A stretch of 64,000 bases of DNA from Bradyrhizobium arachidis (GTDB lineage: Bacteria; Pseudomonadota; Alphaproteobacteria; Rhizobiales; Xanthobacteraceae), in the NCBI RefSeq assembly GCF_015291705.1, contig NZ_CP030050.1, positions 5,704,001-5,768,000 on the forward strand, given 5' to 3'. A model generated the notes under the pieces. It ran no database searches, was not told the DNA's origin, and saw only the letters and a program-made list of their open reading frames with translations. Shown here piece after piece: positions 27,503 through 37,720 of the stretch (positions are counted from its first letter, which is position 1; every line of letters begins with the position of its first letter). Made by a program: the position numbers and the translations under genes.

Positions 27503-29005
27503 ATGTCAGCGGGTCGTTCGCCCATCCTGGAACTGCAGGGCATCACGAAGAGCTTCGGCGGCGTCGAAGCGCTTCGTGGTGTCGACTTCGCGCTTCATCC
27601 CGGCGAGATCCACGGTCTCGTCGGCGAGAACGGCGCCGGCAAAAGCACGCTGATGAAGATCATCGCCGGCGTGCACACCGAGTTCTCCGGCCGCTTCCTG
27701 ATCGATGGCCAAGAGACACATTTCCGCTCGGCCCGCGACGCGCATGCCGCCGGCATCGCCATGGTGCATCAGGAGCTTTCCGTCGCGCCTGACCTGACGG
27801 TCGCCGAGAACGTCTTCCTCGGCAACCAGCCGACCAACGCGCTTGGCCTCGTGCAATGGCGGCGGATGGCGCGCGAGGCCGGCGAGCAGCTTGCCCGCTT
27901 CGGCATCGACGTCGATCCGATGACGAGGCTGGGTGACTTACCCATCGGGCTGCAGCAGCTGATCGAGATCGCGCGCGTGCTGTTTTCCGGCGCCCGCATC
28001 GTCATCCTGGACGAGCCGACCTCCGCCCTCTCGCCGCCCGAGGTCGAGCGACTGTTCGCAACCCTCCGGCGCTTGCGCGAGGAAGGCACCAGCATCGTCT
28101 TCATCTCGCATTTCATCGAGGACATCCTTCGCGTGTCCGACACCGTGACCGTGTTCCGCAACGGACGGAAGGTCGCGGAGACAGCAAGCGCCGCGACCAG
28201 CAAGGGCGCGCTGATCGAGGCCATGATCGGCCGTGGCGGCGAGGCGCTCGAGCACAGCTACACCGACGATCTGATGCTGCCGCAGCCGAGCGACAACGCG
28301 GTGGTCCTGAAGGTCGACCAGCTGTCGCTGTCGCGCAGCCTGAAGGACATCTCCTTCGAGGCGCGTGCCGGCGAGGTGCTCGGCATCTACGGCTTCATGG
28401 GCTGCGGGCAACAAGAATTGTCCCGCATCCTGTTCGGCAAGCTCAAGCCTGATAGCGGCACCCTTGCCGTTGAGGGCACGCCAAAATCCTTCGCCAGTAC
28501 GGCGGCGGCGCGGCGCGCCGGGGTAGCGCTGGTGCCGGAGAGCCGGCGCGACATGCTGTTTCACCAGGAGCCGGTCTACAAGAACATCTCGATCAGCATT
28601 CTCGATCGCATCTCCTCCCTGCTGCTCAAGCCGGCGCAGGAGCGCGACATCGCAAAGTGCCAGGTCGAGCAGTTGCAGATCCGGCCGCCGGTGGTCGGCC
28701 TCGACCTCGGCATGCTCTCCGGGGGCAACCAGCAGAAGGTCGCGCTGGCGAAATGGCTGACCTACCCGCCAAAGCTCCTTGTGCTGTGCGAGCCGACCCG
28801 CGGCATGGATGTCGGCGCCAAGAACGACGTCATCAACATCGTCCGCGACCTCCGCACAAAAGGGCTCGCGATCATCGTGCTGTCGACCGAGCCGGAAACG
28901 GTACTGTCGCTGGCCGACCGCGTCCTCGTGCTCAAGCGCGGCGAAGTGGTACGGGAATTCAGGAACGAGCCGGTCAGCAAGGACCGCCTGCTGGAAGCGG
29001 CGTGA
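27503..29005 (+). CDS. sugar ABC transporter ATPase (RbsA/XylG-like)
   Basis: A 500-residue protein with two ABC cassettes. The first has Walker A GLVGENGAGKSTLMKIIAG and Walker B IVILDEPTSALS. The second has the degenerate P-loop typical of the family (YGFMGCGQQELSRILFG) and signature LSGGNQQKVALAKWL with VLCEPTRGMDVGAK. It powers import with the permease next door. Start ATG follows the binding-protein stop by six bases. Confidence 0.92.
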   Translation: MSAGRSPILELQGITKSFGGVEALRGVDFALHPGEIHGLVGENGAGKSTLMKIIAGVHTEFSGRFLIDGQETHFRSARDAHAAGIAMVHQELSVAPDLTVAENVFLGNQPTNALGLVQWRRMAREAGEQLARFGIDVDPMTRLGDLPIGLQQLIEIARVLFSGARIVILDEPTSALSPPEVERLFATLRRLREEGTSIVFISHFIEDILRVSDTVTVFRNGRKVAETASAATSKGALIEAMIGRGGEALEHSYTDDLMLPQPSDNAVVLKVDQLSLSRSLKDISFEARAGEVLGIYGFMGCGQQELSRILFGKLKPDSGTLAVEGTPKSFASTAAARRAGVALVPESRRDMLFHQEPVYKNISISILDRISSLLLKPAQERDIAKCQVEQLQIRPPVVGLDLGMLSGGNQQKVALAKWLTYPPKLLVLCEPTRGMDVGAKNDVINIVRDLRTKGLAIIVLSTEPETVLSLADRVLVLKRGEVVREFRNEPVSKDRLLEAA

Positions 29006-29016
29006 CGGAGAAGCAC

Positions 29017-30042
29017 ATGAGCAGCGAGACGGCTTTGGCGGCGGGGCAGCGGGCGCGGGGCCTTGCACCCTTCCTGCGCTCGCAGATGCGCAACATCGCC
29101 CCGTTCCTGACGCTGATCTTCCTGTCCGCCTTCTTCGCCTTCGCAAGTCCCTCCTTCGCCACGCTCGACAATCTCGGCAACATCCTGACGCAGGTGTCAG
29201 TGACCGGCATCATCGCCGTCGGCCTCACCTTCGTGATCCTCTGCGCGGAGATCGACCTGTCGATCGCCAGCATCGCCAACGTCACGGGCATCGCGGTCGC
29301 CTACTTCACGCTGCAGGAGTCCTACGTCAACATCGCCAATATCCCCCTGCCCGGCGCGGTCGCGATCATCCTCTCGATCCTGCTCTGCGCATTGCTCGGC
29401 CTCGTCAATGCGCTGGGGCTGACCGTGATCGGTATCCCCTCCTTCATCATGACGCTGGCAATGATGCAGATCGCGGCCGGCATCTCGGCGCTGCTGGTGC
29501 GCGGCCAGATCGCCTACAAGGTGCCGAGCCTGATCACGACGCTCGGCTCGGGCTCGATCGGCGGCATCCCCTGGATCGTCATCGTCGCCGCCATCATGCT
29601 GCTCGGCGGCCACCTCGTGCTGACCTACACGCGCTTCGGCCGCTACGTCTACATGGTCGGCGGCAATCGCGAGGCTGCCGAATATGCCGGTCTCAACGTC
29701 AAGCTCATCCTAGGCGCCGTCATGGTGATCTCGGCGGTGTGCTCCGGCATCGGCGGCATGCTCGGCGTTGCCCATTTCGGCAGCGCGCAGCAGAACGAGT
29801 TCGACACGTACCTGCTCGACTCCATCGCTGCGGTCGTGGTCGGCGGCACCAGCCTGTTCGGCGGCCGCGGCGGCATCGGCAACACCATCGTCGGGCTTTT
29901 CGTTCTCGGAGTTCTCAATAACGGCCTCGACCACGTCAACATCGACAGCTTCTTGAAGATCCTGATCCGTGGCCTGATCCTGCTGGCGGCGCTGGTCATC
30001 AACGTCTATGCGCAGCGCTTGCGAGAAAAAACGGCGGAATAG
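29017..30042 (+). CDS. sugar ABC transporter permease (RbsC-like)
   Basis: A 341-residue inner-membrane permease of the BPD_transp_2 family with eight to ten hydrophobic segments. The family motif NREAAEYAGLNVKLILGAVM is the loop that contacts the ATPase, and VVGGTSLFGGRGGIGNTIVG is the conserved C-terminal motif. The ATG at 29017 has ACGGAG upstream; the frame stays open upstream but overlaps the ATPase gene. It is the last gene of the operon. The 244 bases that follow to 30286 hold nothing I recognise. Confidence 0.92.
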   Translation: MSSETALAAGQRARGLAPFLRSQMRNIAPFLTLIFLSAFFAFASPSFATLDNLGNILTQVSVTGIIAVGLTFVILCAEIDLSIASIANVTGIAVAYFTLQESYVNIANIPLPGAVAIILSILLCALLGLVNALGLTVIGIPSFIMTLAMMQIAAGISALLVRGQIAYKVPSLITTLGSGSIGGIPWIVIVAAIMLLGGHLVLTYTRFGRYVYMVGGNREAAEYAGLNVKLILGAVMVISAVCSGIGGMLGVAHFGSAQQNEFDTYLLDSIAAVVVGGTSLFGGRGGIGNTIVGLFVLGVLNNGLDHVNIDSFLKILIRGLILLAALVINVYAQRLREKTAE

Positions 30043-30286
30043 ACGGCCGCCCAAACAAAAGTACGAAAACAACCCCATGCACAGTACAAATCATTGCGGA
30101 ATTTGGCGCGGAGCGAGTCTGAGCCGACGCCGTGGCGACATTTGACTCGTCGGGCAAAACAGGAGCATGATGTCATCATCGGTCAAGCGCTCAAGCAGTG
30201 AGCCTAGACCGGCGGCAGCTCTTCCGTCGTGGCGACTTGTGACCTCATCCGCGCTTTCACGCCACACTCATTCCCAGGCGTTTGAA

Positions 30287-31087
30287 TCACGACTCAACAG
30301 TTAACCAGCCAAGCTCGAACAGCCGACGGACGACATGATCGTAGGGTTGGCTCTGCGTGATCTGCTCTTTGGTCATACCGAAATTCGAAATAGCGCCGCT
30401 CTCGATCAACTCACCGACGAACCAAAGAAAAACGGCATACATCTTTGGTCGATCCGTTTCGTTCAGCGGCCCGTTCTGCACGAGCTCGTAGAGCGATTGA
30501 AGTCGCAGACGATTTGCGTCGGGCAGCAGGTGGATAATGCGCTCGCGCGGGAGCGCAAACGTGGCCTGCACGTACGACGCGACCAGAAACAGTTTTTCGA
30601 AACCGAACTGTCTGACGACGGGAAGCAGTATTGCGTATAGTTGCCGCGCCTCCGGAGGCGCGGCGGCGATCAGTGCATCGTGCGGTTGCCTTTGCCCCGT
30701 CAGGACGGGCTCTGCCACCGCGATCACGTCGGTTGATCCGGCCGGCGGATCGCCATTGTGTTGGCGGATCATGGCCATCACAGAGATGAACATGGCCTGA
30801 TCCGGATTGAAGCCCAGGAAGCCGCCGCCGAAGCCGGGAGATATTCCAAGGGAGCCAAGCTGGAGGGCCACCTGGTCACGGATCACCTGATGTCGGCCGG
30901 CGGCATCGGCCCGTCGTCTCAAGTCCTCTGCCTGTGCGATGATCTCCACGGGCAGCTTTTGCCACGACCACCGCGCCAACAGGGCTGCATGGGCCACATT
31001 CTGGTGCATCCAGATGTCCCAGATTTTTCCTAGGAACCCCTGATATGGATTCTTCGGCTGGAAAAGCTTGCTGAGGATTCCGAAAAT
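30287..31087 (-). CDS. unrecognised helical protein, likely AUU start
   Basis: From the first ATG at 31009 the protein has 240 residues, but the coding-like frame runs 26 codons further (FGILSKLFQPKNPYQGFLGK) back to an ATT at 31087. That ATT has GGGAGG five bases upstream and no ATG, GTG or TTG lies in frame between the upstream stop and 31009. I therefore place the start at AUU, giving 266 residues. The protein looks mostly helical, with a Gly/Phe patch (GISPGFGGGFLGFNPDQAMF). It has no family I know. It is the last gene of the ankyrin-CHAT-EACC1 cassette, so a role as partner or effector is possible. Confidence 0.6.
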   Translation of the reverse strand: MFGILSKLFQPKNPYQGFLGKIWDIWMHQNVAHAALLARWSWQKLPVEIIAQAEDLRRRADAAGRHQVIRDQVALQLGSLGISPGFGGGFLGFNPDQAMFISVMAMIRQHNGDPPAGSTDVIAVAEPVLTGQRQPHDALIAAAPPEARQLYAILLPVVRQFGFEKLFLVASYVQATFALPRERIIHLLPDANRLRLQSLYELVQNGPLNETDRPKMYAVFLWFVGELIESGAISNFGMTKEQITQSQPYDHVVRRLFELGWLTVES

Positions 31088-31098
31088 GGGAGCCTCCC
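31085..31098 (-). promoter_or_regulatory. ribosome binding site GGGAGG with ATT start codon
   Basis: On the minus strand GGGAGG (31098-31093) is followed by five bases and ATT (31087-31085). An ATG pair further upstream (31103 and 31100) reads a different frame and lacks a good ribosome site. AUU starts are known from infC, where they make translation sensitive to IF3. Confidence 0.45.
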
Positions 31099-31144
31099 AT
31101 CATTGAAGTGCAATGAGCGGCGGTGACCTTTGACTTTCGCGCTT

Positions 31145-31519
31145 TCAGTGCCTGCGGGGGGCTCGCAATTCCTTGTCGATCTCCTCCGGCGTAACGCTCT
31201 CCAGCGAGCGCGGCCTTCCGCCGATCTCGACCTTAATAGCGCGGATCAACGCCCCACCCTCGGTGACCATTTTGCGCAAGGCAGCAAGAAGCTTTGCTCC
31301 GGCTCCAACCGCGCCGGCCATGGCAGTCAGCAGGACCGCGAGATGGGCGACCGCGACGGGATCGAGATTTGCCTCCGAATCCACGGCCATGCCGTCGATC
31401 GCAACACCGCTTACATCCCCGAGGCTCGCGCGCGCCAACGCGGTGATCTCGTCTTCGTGTTTCGCGGCGATTTTCGGATCCTGGTCCCCGTTGATTTCGA
31501 CGTAAATCTGCAAACTCAT
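31145..31519 (-). CDS. EACC1-like small protein (conflict-system constant component)
   Basis: A 124-residue protein starting MSLQIYVEINGDQDPKIAAK, then a hydrophobic Ala/Gly-rich central helix (AHLAVLLTAMAGAVGAGAK, LLAALRKMV) and a strand-rich end (IRAIKVEIGGRPRSLE, VTPEEIDKEL). The pattern I.VE..GD.D.....L.. plus a Gly/Ala helix before a terminal strand pair resembles EACC1, described as a constant component of NTP-dependent conflict systems. This is judged by eye. It lies 15 bases after the CHAT gene and 57 bases before the last cassette gene. Confidence 0.5.
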   Translation of the reverse strand: MSLQIYVEINGDQDPKIAAKHEDEITALARASLGDVSGVAIDGMAVDSEANLDPVAVAHLAVLLTAMAGAVGAGAKLLAALRKMVTEGGALIRAIKVEIGGRPRSLESVTPEEIDKELRAPRRH

Positions 31520-31534
31520 CGCAACCTCCGTACG

Positions 31535-33124
31535 TTATGCTTTCATGCCAAATTGCACCGCCGTGAACGGGGCCCATTCGTACTTTTGCTGATGGAGAGG
31601 GTCCTTGTAGAGTTCCCGCGCTGCTCTTTGGATGCTTGTGGCGGCATCCGCACCATTGACCCAGGCGTCGTACACGAGGCCTGCCATCGACTTTGCGGCG
31701 CGGACCTTGGCATTCCAGAGCGATCCGATGACCTGGCGCGCCCCGGCGACGCGAAAGGCGGCCTGGAGTCCGAACAGATCGTCCCCGGGCCAAAATTGAA
31801 TTCCCATCCCGCCGACGGCCCGCTGCCCGGAGCAGCACGCGACGAGCACGACAAGATCGGCGGGAACGCGAGATCTGGAGATCATGTCTGCAGTCAGCCG
31901 TTCCGACCCCAGTTGCAGGAACGACTCTCCGGGGACATCGCCCTGTGCGGACGTGCCATGGCAAGCCAGCAGCAAGAAGGCGGCATGGTCCAGCTCACCG
32001 CCGGCCAGCATCCCTGCAAGTGTATTGCAGACGCCCGGCTCCGTGAGCCGATTGGCCGGAAGTCCGCGAGCCTCGTGCCTCGCAACGATTTCTTCGGCGA
32101 CGCCGTCAAATCCCCTGGTCGGTTGAGCGGTGGGATAATAGTCAATGCCCGCGGCAACCACGCCTTGCCCGTCGGTGACCGGTATACGACGATGGATGGC
32201 CCCGAGATTTGGGATCGTCGTCCAGGGATAACTTAAACCGAGACGACTTCCCCCGAACCTGAGCAAGCTGAAGGGAATCGCATGAAGCGACCGATGCGGG
32301 AGGATGAACAGCTTCCGGGCGTTCGCCAGTCGCGACGTCACCAGGGAGGGTAACAGCACTGGAAGCAAGACATCGAGCAAATCAGCCTCTTCGGACGTGA
32401 AGCTCCAGCCTCCGATTCCGCCGTTTCGAAGATGGGCCGAGAACGACTCCAGAATGCGCAAAGCCTCTGGATTGACCGTCACCGGCACCGACTGCAACGA
32501 ATTTCGCTCGACGGTCGCGACCAGAAGCCGGCCGGCTCCCAACCAGGTGTAGACAATGGCGAGCTCGCCAATCGCCAGCGCCTTCTGAACCAGCTTCAAA
32601 TCCAACGGCGGTTCACCTGGCAGCGCGGGCCGCTGGTTCTCAGCCGCCTTCAGCGCGCACGCCAGACGTCCAGCGGCCAAGGCGGCCGAGGTCGCGCTCT
32701 CGAAGATGCGAATGCGATCCAGCATCGAGGTTGCCCGGAGAATTGGATCCGTTGTTCGTTCACGATGCTGCCGGGCCAGCTCGATCGCGCGCTGCGTCAG
32801 ATCGTAGGCGCGATCCGGCTGGGGCTCCTTGTCCTTCAAGGCGGCGTCCGCCTCGATCGTGAGCGAGAGCGCCGTAACGTTCGGCGCCGTCGTCTCGTCT
32901 ACCAGCTCGCGCGCCTGCACGGCAAAGCATCGCGCCTTGGCAGGCTCATCATCGAGCCAGGTGTCGGACAATTCCACCAGGGAAGCGGCTTTGATAGTGC
33001 GCTGTGGCAGCGCGGCCGCTTGCGCTACGAGCCCTTCGGCCGCCGTACGCCTGTCGCGCCCCGACACGCCCGACAGGCGCTGCATTCGAACCTCAGTCAG
33101 GAGCTGGTTGACCGCCAGGAGCAC
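31535..33124 (-). CDS. CHAT-domain caspase-like protease with helical-repeat N-terminus
   Basis: This 529-residue protein has an Ala/Leu-rich N-terminal half of TPR-like helices (about 25-200; RAYDLTQRAIELARQHRERT). The CHAT peptidase domain begins near 185. Its dyad is visible: His389 in FLLLACHGTSAQG and Cys430 in LVVLVACCSGQRAVGG, with LFILPHRSLHAIPFSLLRF and FRVAGARQVIGSLWNAK as conserved flanks. CHAT proteases act as effectors that cleave host or partner proteins in defence and cell death systems. Translation seems coupled to the ankyrin gene two bases upstream, using a GTG at 33124; an ATG at 33085 is possible. Confidence 0.85.
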   Translation of the reverse strand: MLLAVNQLLTEVRMQRLSGVSGRDRRTAAEGLVAQAAALPQRTIKAASLVELSDTWLDDEPAKARCFAVQARELVDETTAPNVTALSLTIEADAALKDKEPQPDRAYDLTQRAIELARQHRERTTDPILRATSMLDRIRIFESATSAALAAGRLACALKAAENQRPALPGEPPLDLKLVQKALAIGELAIVYTWLGAGRLLVATVERNSLQSVPVTVNPEALRILESFSAHLRNGGIGGWSFTSEEADLLDVLLPVLLPSLVTSRLANARKLFILPHRSLHAIPFSLLRFGGSRLGLSYPWTTIPNLGAIHRRIPVTDGQGVVAAGIDYYPTAQPTRGFDGVAEEIVARHEARGLPANRLTEPGVCNTLAGMLAGGELDHAAFLLLACHGTSAQGDVPGESFLQLGSERLTADMISRSRVPADLVVLVACCSGQRAVGGMGIQFWPGDDLFGLQAAFRVAGARQVIGSLWNAKVRAAKSMAGLVYDAWVNGADAATSIQRAARELYKDPLHQQKYEWAPFTAVQFGMKA

Positions 33125-33128
33125 GCCA

Positions 33129-34367
33129 CTACTTCCCTTGGGTCTGCAGTTTATGATCTACAATGAGGCGGGCATAACGATCCGCCTCGCTCGGGTTGCC
33201 GAGGTTGGCCTTGTCGACCGGGCCATAGGCATTCTTCAAGCCGAAGTATAACCGGTAGAAAAGCAGCCTGAGCTTCAGGATGTTGCCGGCACGCTGCACC
33301 AGCTGAGGGCCATTTCCGGCATCGCTCATCATCGATGCCATTATCTCGTTGAAGATCGTGCCGGGGGCTGGCGGCTCCTTGTAACCTGCCTGTCTCAGGG
33401 TGGCTTCCGCGTCCTTGAATGTCGCGATCGCCGCCAGTTGATTGCGGACTTGCAGCTGGATTTCACCCAGCTGGATCAAATGAGACGCTCTCGAAACAGT
33501 GGATGGAGGTGCCGAGGCGACCGCCGCCCGCGCGCGCTCTTGCCGCTGCTCGACATTGCCGGACGCAACGTGGAGGCACGCTGCCGCGTTATCGGCAGCG
33601 TCCCGGGCTTCCGCCCAAAGGCCGGCCCTTTCGAAGATGGCCTGCGCCGCCTTGTATTGAGCCGCGGCGCGACCCGGCTGCTCCAGCACGGTATCGAGGA
33701 TGAAGGCGGAGAGCCGAGAACATTCAGCCGCTTGCGCGAGAGGCGACGCCTGCCACCCGCCAGCCGGCACCGACTGACCCGCAAGAGTCAAAAAGTCGGC
33801 TTCGATCTGCTTCAATTCCACGATTGTCGTCTCGTCCACCCGCATCGACGACACTCCAAACGCTCCCGCAGCAGCTGACGGTAGACTCCAGCTCATTGAG
33901 GCGAACGTGACTTTCAGGCTCGCATGCCGAAGCCGCGCATCCGCATCGAGGAACGCATTAATTTGGCGCATGGCATCTGAGCCGGCACTCGGCCTTCGTC
34001 GAAGGCGACTGAAGACCGCGCGATAATCATTGAGCGCGGCCATGTCCGACGCGGTTCTTCCGTTCGCGTCACGCAGATCCGGATCGGCGCCATGCTCGAG
34101 CAATACCTCCACGGCGGCGAGTTGCCCCGCCGTCGCGGCGGACATGAGCGCGGTGACGCCCTGATCGCCGACAGAGTTCGGATCGGCTCCCCGCAACAGC
34201 ATCAGACGGAGAACATCGACTTGCCCACGTTGAGCCAAGAGATTGAGCAATGTCGGCCCGCCCAAATAAATGTTTGGCGGCATTCCTCTGTCCAGCGCCT
34301 CGGCACCGACCGCCACATCGCCCTTGATAGCCGCTCCGGCAACTCTCAGGATCTCTTCTTCTGTCAT
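33129..34367 (-). CDS. ankyrin-repeat/TPR protein
   Basis: A 412-residue soluble protein. Residues about 30-125 form ankyrin repeats: TLLNLLAQRGQVDVLRLMLL then RGADPN, and TALMSAATAGQLAAVEVLLE then HGADPDLRDANGRTASDMA. The rest is helical with TPR-like pairs (about 220-330; AAQYKAAQAIFERAGLWAEA, RASHLIQLGEIQLQV). No catalytic motif was seen, so it is probably a scaffold or sensor for the CHAT protease encoded next. The ATG at 34367 has GGTGAG upstream; the frame extends to 34382. First gene of the cassette. Confidence 0.75.
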   Translation of the reverse strand: MTEEEILRVAGAAIKGDVAVGAEALDRGMPPNIYLGGPTLLNLLAQRGQVDVLRLMLLRGADPNSVGDQGVTALMSAATAGQLAAVEVLLEHGADPDLRDANGRTASDMAALNDYRAVFSRLRRRPSAGSDAMRQINAFLDADARLRHASLKVTFASMSWSLPSAAAGAFGVSSMRVDETTIVELKQIEADFLTLAGQSVPAGGWQASPLAQAAECSRLSAFILDTVLEQPGRAAAQYKAAQAIFERAGLWAEARDAADNAAACLHVASGNVEQRQERARAAVASAPPSTVSRASHLIQLGEIQLQVRNQLAAIATFKDAEATLRQAGYKEPPAPGTIFNEIMASMMSDAGNGPQLVQRAGNILKLRLLFYRLYFGLKNAYGPVDKANLGNPSEADRYARLIVDHKLQTQGK

Positions 34368-34853
34368 GCGCTTGCTCACCAACTTCGCAGATTGAAGCGA
34401 GCCGGACCAGCCATACGCGATTGGCTCGTCGACGTTGGACCAGCCTTGGAAGCTCCATCAACGGCAAGAAGGTGTGGCCGGCGCTGCGGGCCACGTCCCG
34501 TCGCCTATTGTGGTTGGCATACGCGCCCCCCAAAAGTCCAAGCACGTCGAGGATCGAGAGGGTTCGCTGAAGCCGAAGGTTCTTACTCCCGGAAAGGCTT
34601 CAACAAGCATTTCCTGCGGCGCAACCCGAGGGTGAATCTAGCATGGCATACTCCGTCGTGACAGCCGCCGCCCGCTCCGCGCATCTACAACTTAAGCGCG
34701 TTTCCGCCCGTAGCGTGTGAACCAATTCACCACGAACATGCGATCTTCAGCCCGCCGAAATCGTCGCTCTTATGGCTAGCATCTTCGGCATATGACGGCA
34801 TCACCCGAACGGGTGATGAGCGACGAAGACTGCAAGGAAGTGTCTCGGCCTTC
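34368..34853. other. intergenic region upstream of the CHAT cassette, with a palindrome
   Basis: About 490 bases with no convincing gene. It must contain the cassette promoter (minus strand). A perfect eight-base inverted repeat, CATCACCC (34799-34806) and GGGTGATG (34811-34818), with a four-base loop, could be an operator or hairpin. It has no T-tract on the minus strand side and lies over 400 bases from the cassette start. Confidence 0.4.
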
Positions 34854-34893
34854 GCCCTTCGAGGGCCGCTGAAGAAGCGGCCACCTCAGGGTG
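34854..34893. repeat. intergenic hairpin repeat overlapping the ABC ATPase stop codon
   Basis: An imperfect palindrome with core GGCCGCT/AGCGGCC and outer arms CCT/AGG. It ends in CCTCAGGGTGACGG, a phrase that resembles dispersed intergenic repeats of Bradyrhizobium and Rhodopseudomonas. The stop codon of the last peptide-ABC gene (34886-34888) lies inside it, so the element probably also acts as that operon's 3' hairpin. Copy number elsewhere in the genome cannot be seen. Confidence 0.4.
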
Positions 34894-35921
34894 ACGGTGA
34901 TAGAGAGACGCTCGCTGCACCGATCTCGTCTGCACGCCAGCACCTCACCGCATGCCCATCGGCGCGCGTTTCCAGCACCGGCCCCGGCTCGTGGCGGCAC
35001 ACATCTTCGGCATAACGACATCTCGGGCTGAAGGCGCATCCATTCGGCGGATTGAGCGGATTGGGAAGGTCGCCGCCGGTCGTCGCCAGCGGCGCATGGC
35101 GCAAGGGGTCGGGGATGGCTGATATCAGAGCCTGCGTATAGGGGTGCGCGGGACGTTCAAATATCTCGCGCCAGTCGCCGTTCTCGACGATGCGGCCGAG
35201 ATACATCACGGCGACGCGGTCGCTCATGTGCTCGACGACGCCGAGGTCGTGGCTGATCATGATGTAGGAGAGACCGAGCGTATCCTTCAATTCCAGGAGC
35301 AGATTGATGATCTGGGCGCGGATCGAGACGTCGAGCGCCGAGACCGGCTCGTCGCAGATGACGATCTTGGGATTGAGGATCAGCGCGCGCGCGATGCCGA
35401 TGCGCTGACGCTGGCCGCCGGAGAACTCGTGCGGATAGCGGTCGGCCTGCTCGGGCCGCAGGCCGACATGCCGCAGCATGGTCGCGACGCGGTCCTCGAT
35501 CTCGCTCTTTGCGGTCACGCCATGCACACGCAGGGGATCTTCGAGCGTGCGGCGAACGGTCTGGCGCGGGTTGAGCGAGGCGTAGGGATCCTGAAATACG
35601 ATCTGCACGATGCGGGCTAGCGCCTTGCGATCACCGGATGGCCTGCCGGTCACGACCTGCCCGTCCAGCACGATGCGGCCGCGCGTCGGCGTCAGCAGGC
35701 CCAGGATCGACAAGGCGACCGTCGACTTGCCCGAGCCGGACTCACCGACGAGGCCGAGACATTCGCCCCGCTTCAGCTTGAGATCGACCCCGTCGACGGC
35801 GCGCAGCAACCGCCGGCCGCGGCCCAGCAAGCCGCCGCCCATCGGAAAATGAACCGCAAGATCCTCGACGCTGAGGATGAGATCGTCGTCCACCCTGCCC
35901 TCACGCGATTTGTTCTTGGGC

Positions 35922-35929
<8 letters not shown>
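34886..35929 (-). CDS. peptide-type ABC transporter ATPase (DppF/OppF-like)
   Basis: A 347-residue ATPase with Walker A GLVGESGSGKSTVALSILGL, Q-loop VQIVFQDPYASLNPRQTV, signature FSGGQRQRIGIARAL and Walker B IVICDEPVSALD. The C-terminal oligopeptide extension (CAFSPRCRYAEDVCRHEP) with its cysteines is typical of Dpp/Opp ATPases and may carry an Fe-S cluster. Its ATG overlaps the stop of the DppD-like gene. Last gene of a five-gene importer. Confidence 0.9.
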
Positions 35930-36898
<969 letters not shown>

Positions 36899-36902
<4 letters not shown>

Positions 36903-37720
36903 GTCCGCCGGCTCCGCGATTGGGGATCGAGGATGTCGCGCAGGCCGTCGCCGAGCAAATTGAGGCCGAGCACGGTCAGGAAGATCGCAAGGCCCGGAAA
37001 GATCGAGAGCCACGGCGCCGTCGTGATCTGGTCGCGGGCATCAGAGAGCATGCTGCCCCAGCTCGGAAACGGCGGGCGGACGCCGAGGCCGAGGAACGAC
37101 AAGGCGGCTTCGGACAGGACTGCGCTGCCCATGCCGAGCGTGCCGATCACGACGATCGGCCCGAGCATGTTTGGCAGCAGCTGCGTGACCATGATGCGCA
37201 GATCGCCATAGCCGAGCACGGTCGCCGCCTGCACGTAGCCCTGGCTCCGCAGCGACAGCGCCGAGGCCCGCGCGATCCGGCAGGTGAAGGACCAGTTGGT
37301 CAGGCCGAGCGCGATCAGGAGGCTGGTCAGGCCGGGGCCGAGCACCGCCATGATGGCGAGCGCGAAGATCAGCGAGGGGATCGCGAGCATGAGGTTGGTG
37401 AGCGCGTTGACAAAATCGTCCCACCAGCCGCCCCAATATCCGGCGCTCAGGCCCAGGGCCACGCCGATCACGCTGTTGATGAGCTGCGAGACGATGCCGA
37501 CCGTCAGCGAGACGCGCGCGCCGTAGACGACACGAGAATAGATGTCGCGGCCCTGGTCGTCCGTGCCGAACCACCAGGTCCAGCTCGGGGGCTCTTCCGC
37601 GTTCATCAGATTGGCGTCGAGGACCGGATCGGTGTGCGCCAGCCAGGGCGCGAGCAGGCCGACGAGGATCGCGAGCGCGAACAGCGCGCCGCCGATGATG
37701 AGATTGGCGCGGAGCTTCAT
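36899..37720 (-). CDS. peptide-type ABC transporter permease (DppC-like)
   Basis: A 273-residue permease with six membrane segments. Residues near the N-terminus read WWFGTDDQGRDIYSRVVYGA, the DppC/OppC hallmark, and the EAA loop is AATVLGYGDLRIMVTQLLPN. The ATG at 37720 overlaps the DppB-like stop (37717); the longer frame to 38359 runs over that gene and is rejected. Confidence 0.9.

Noticed and set aside
31145..31519. EACC1-like gene read as a toxin-antitoxin antitoxin
   Set aside because: No toxin-like partner of similar size is adjacent, and the operon context with CHAT fits a conflict-system component better.
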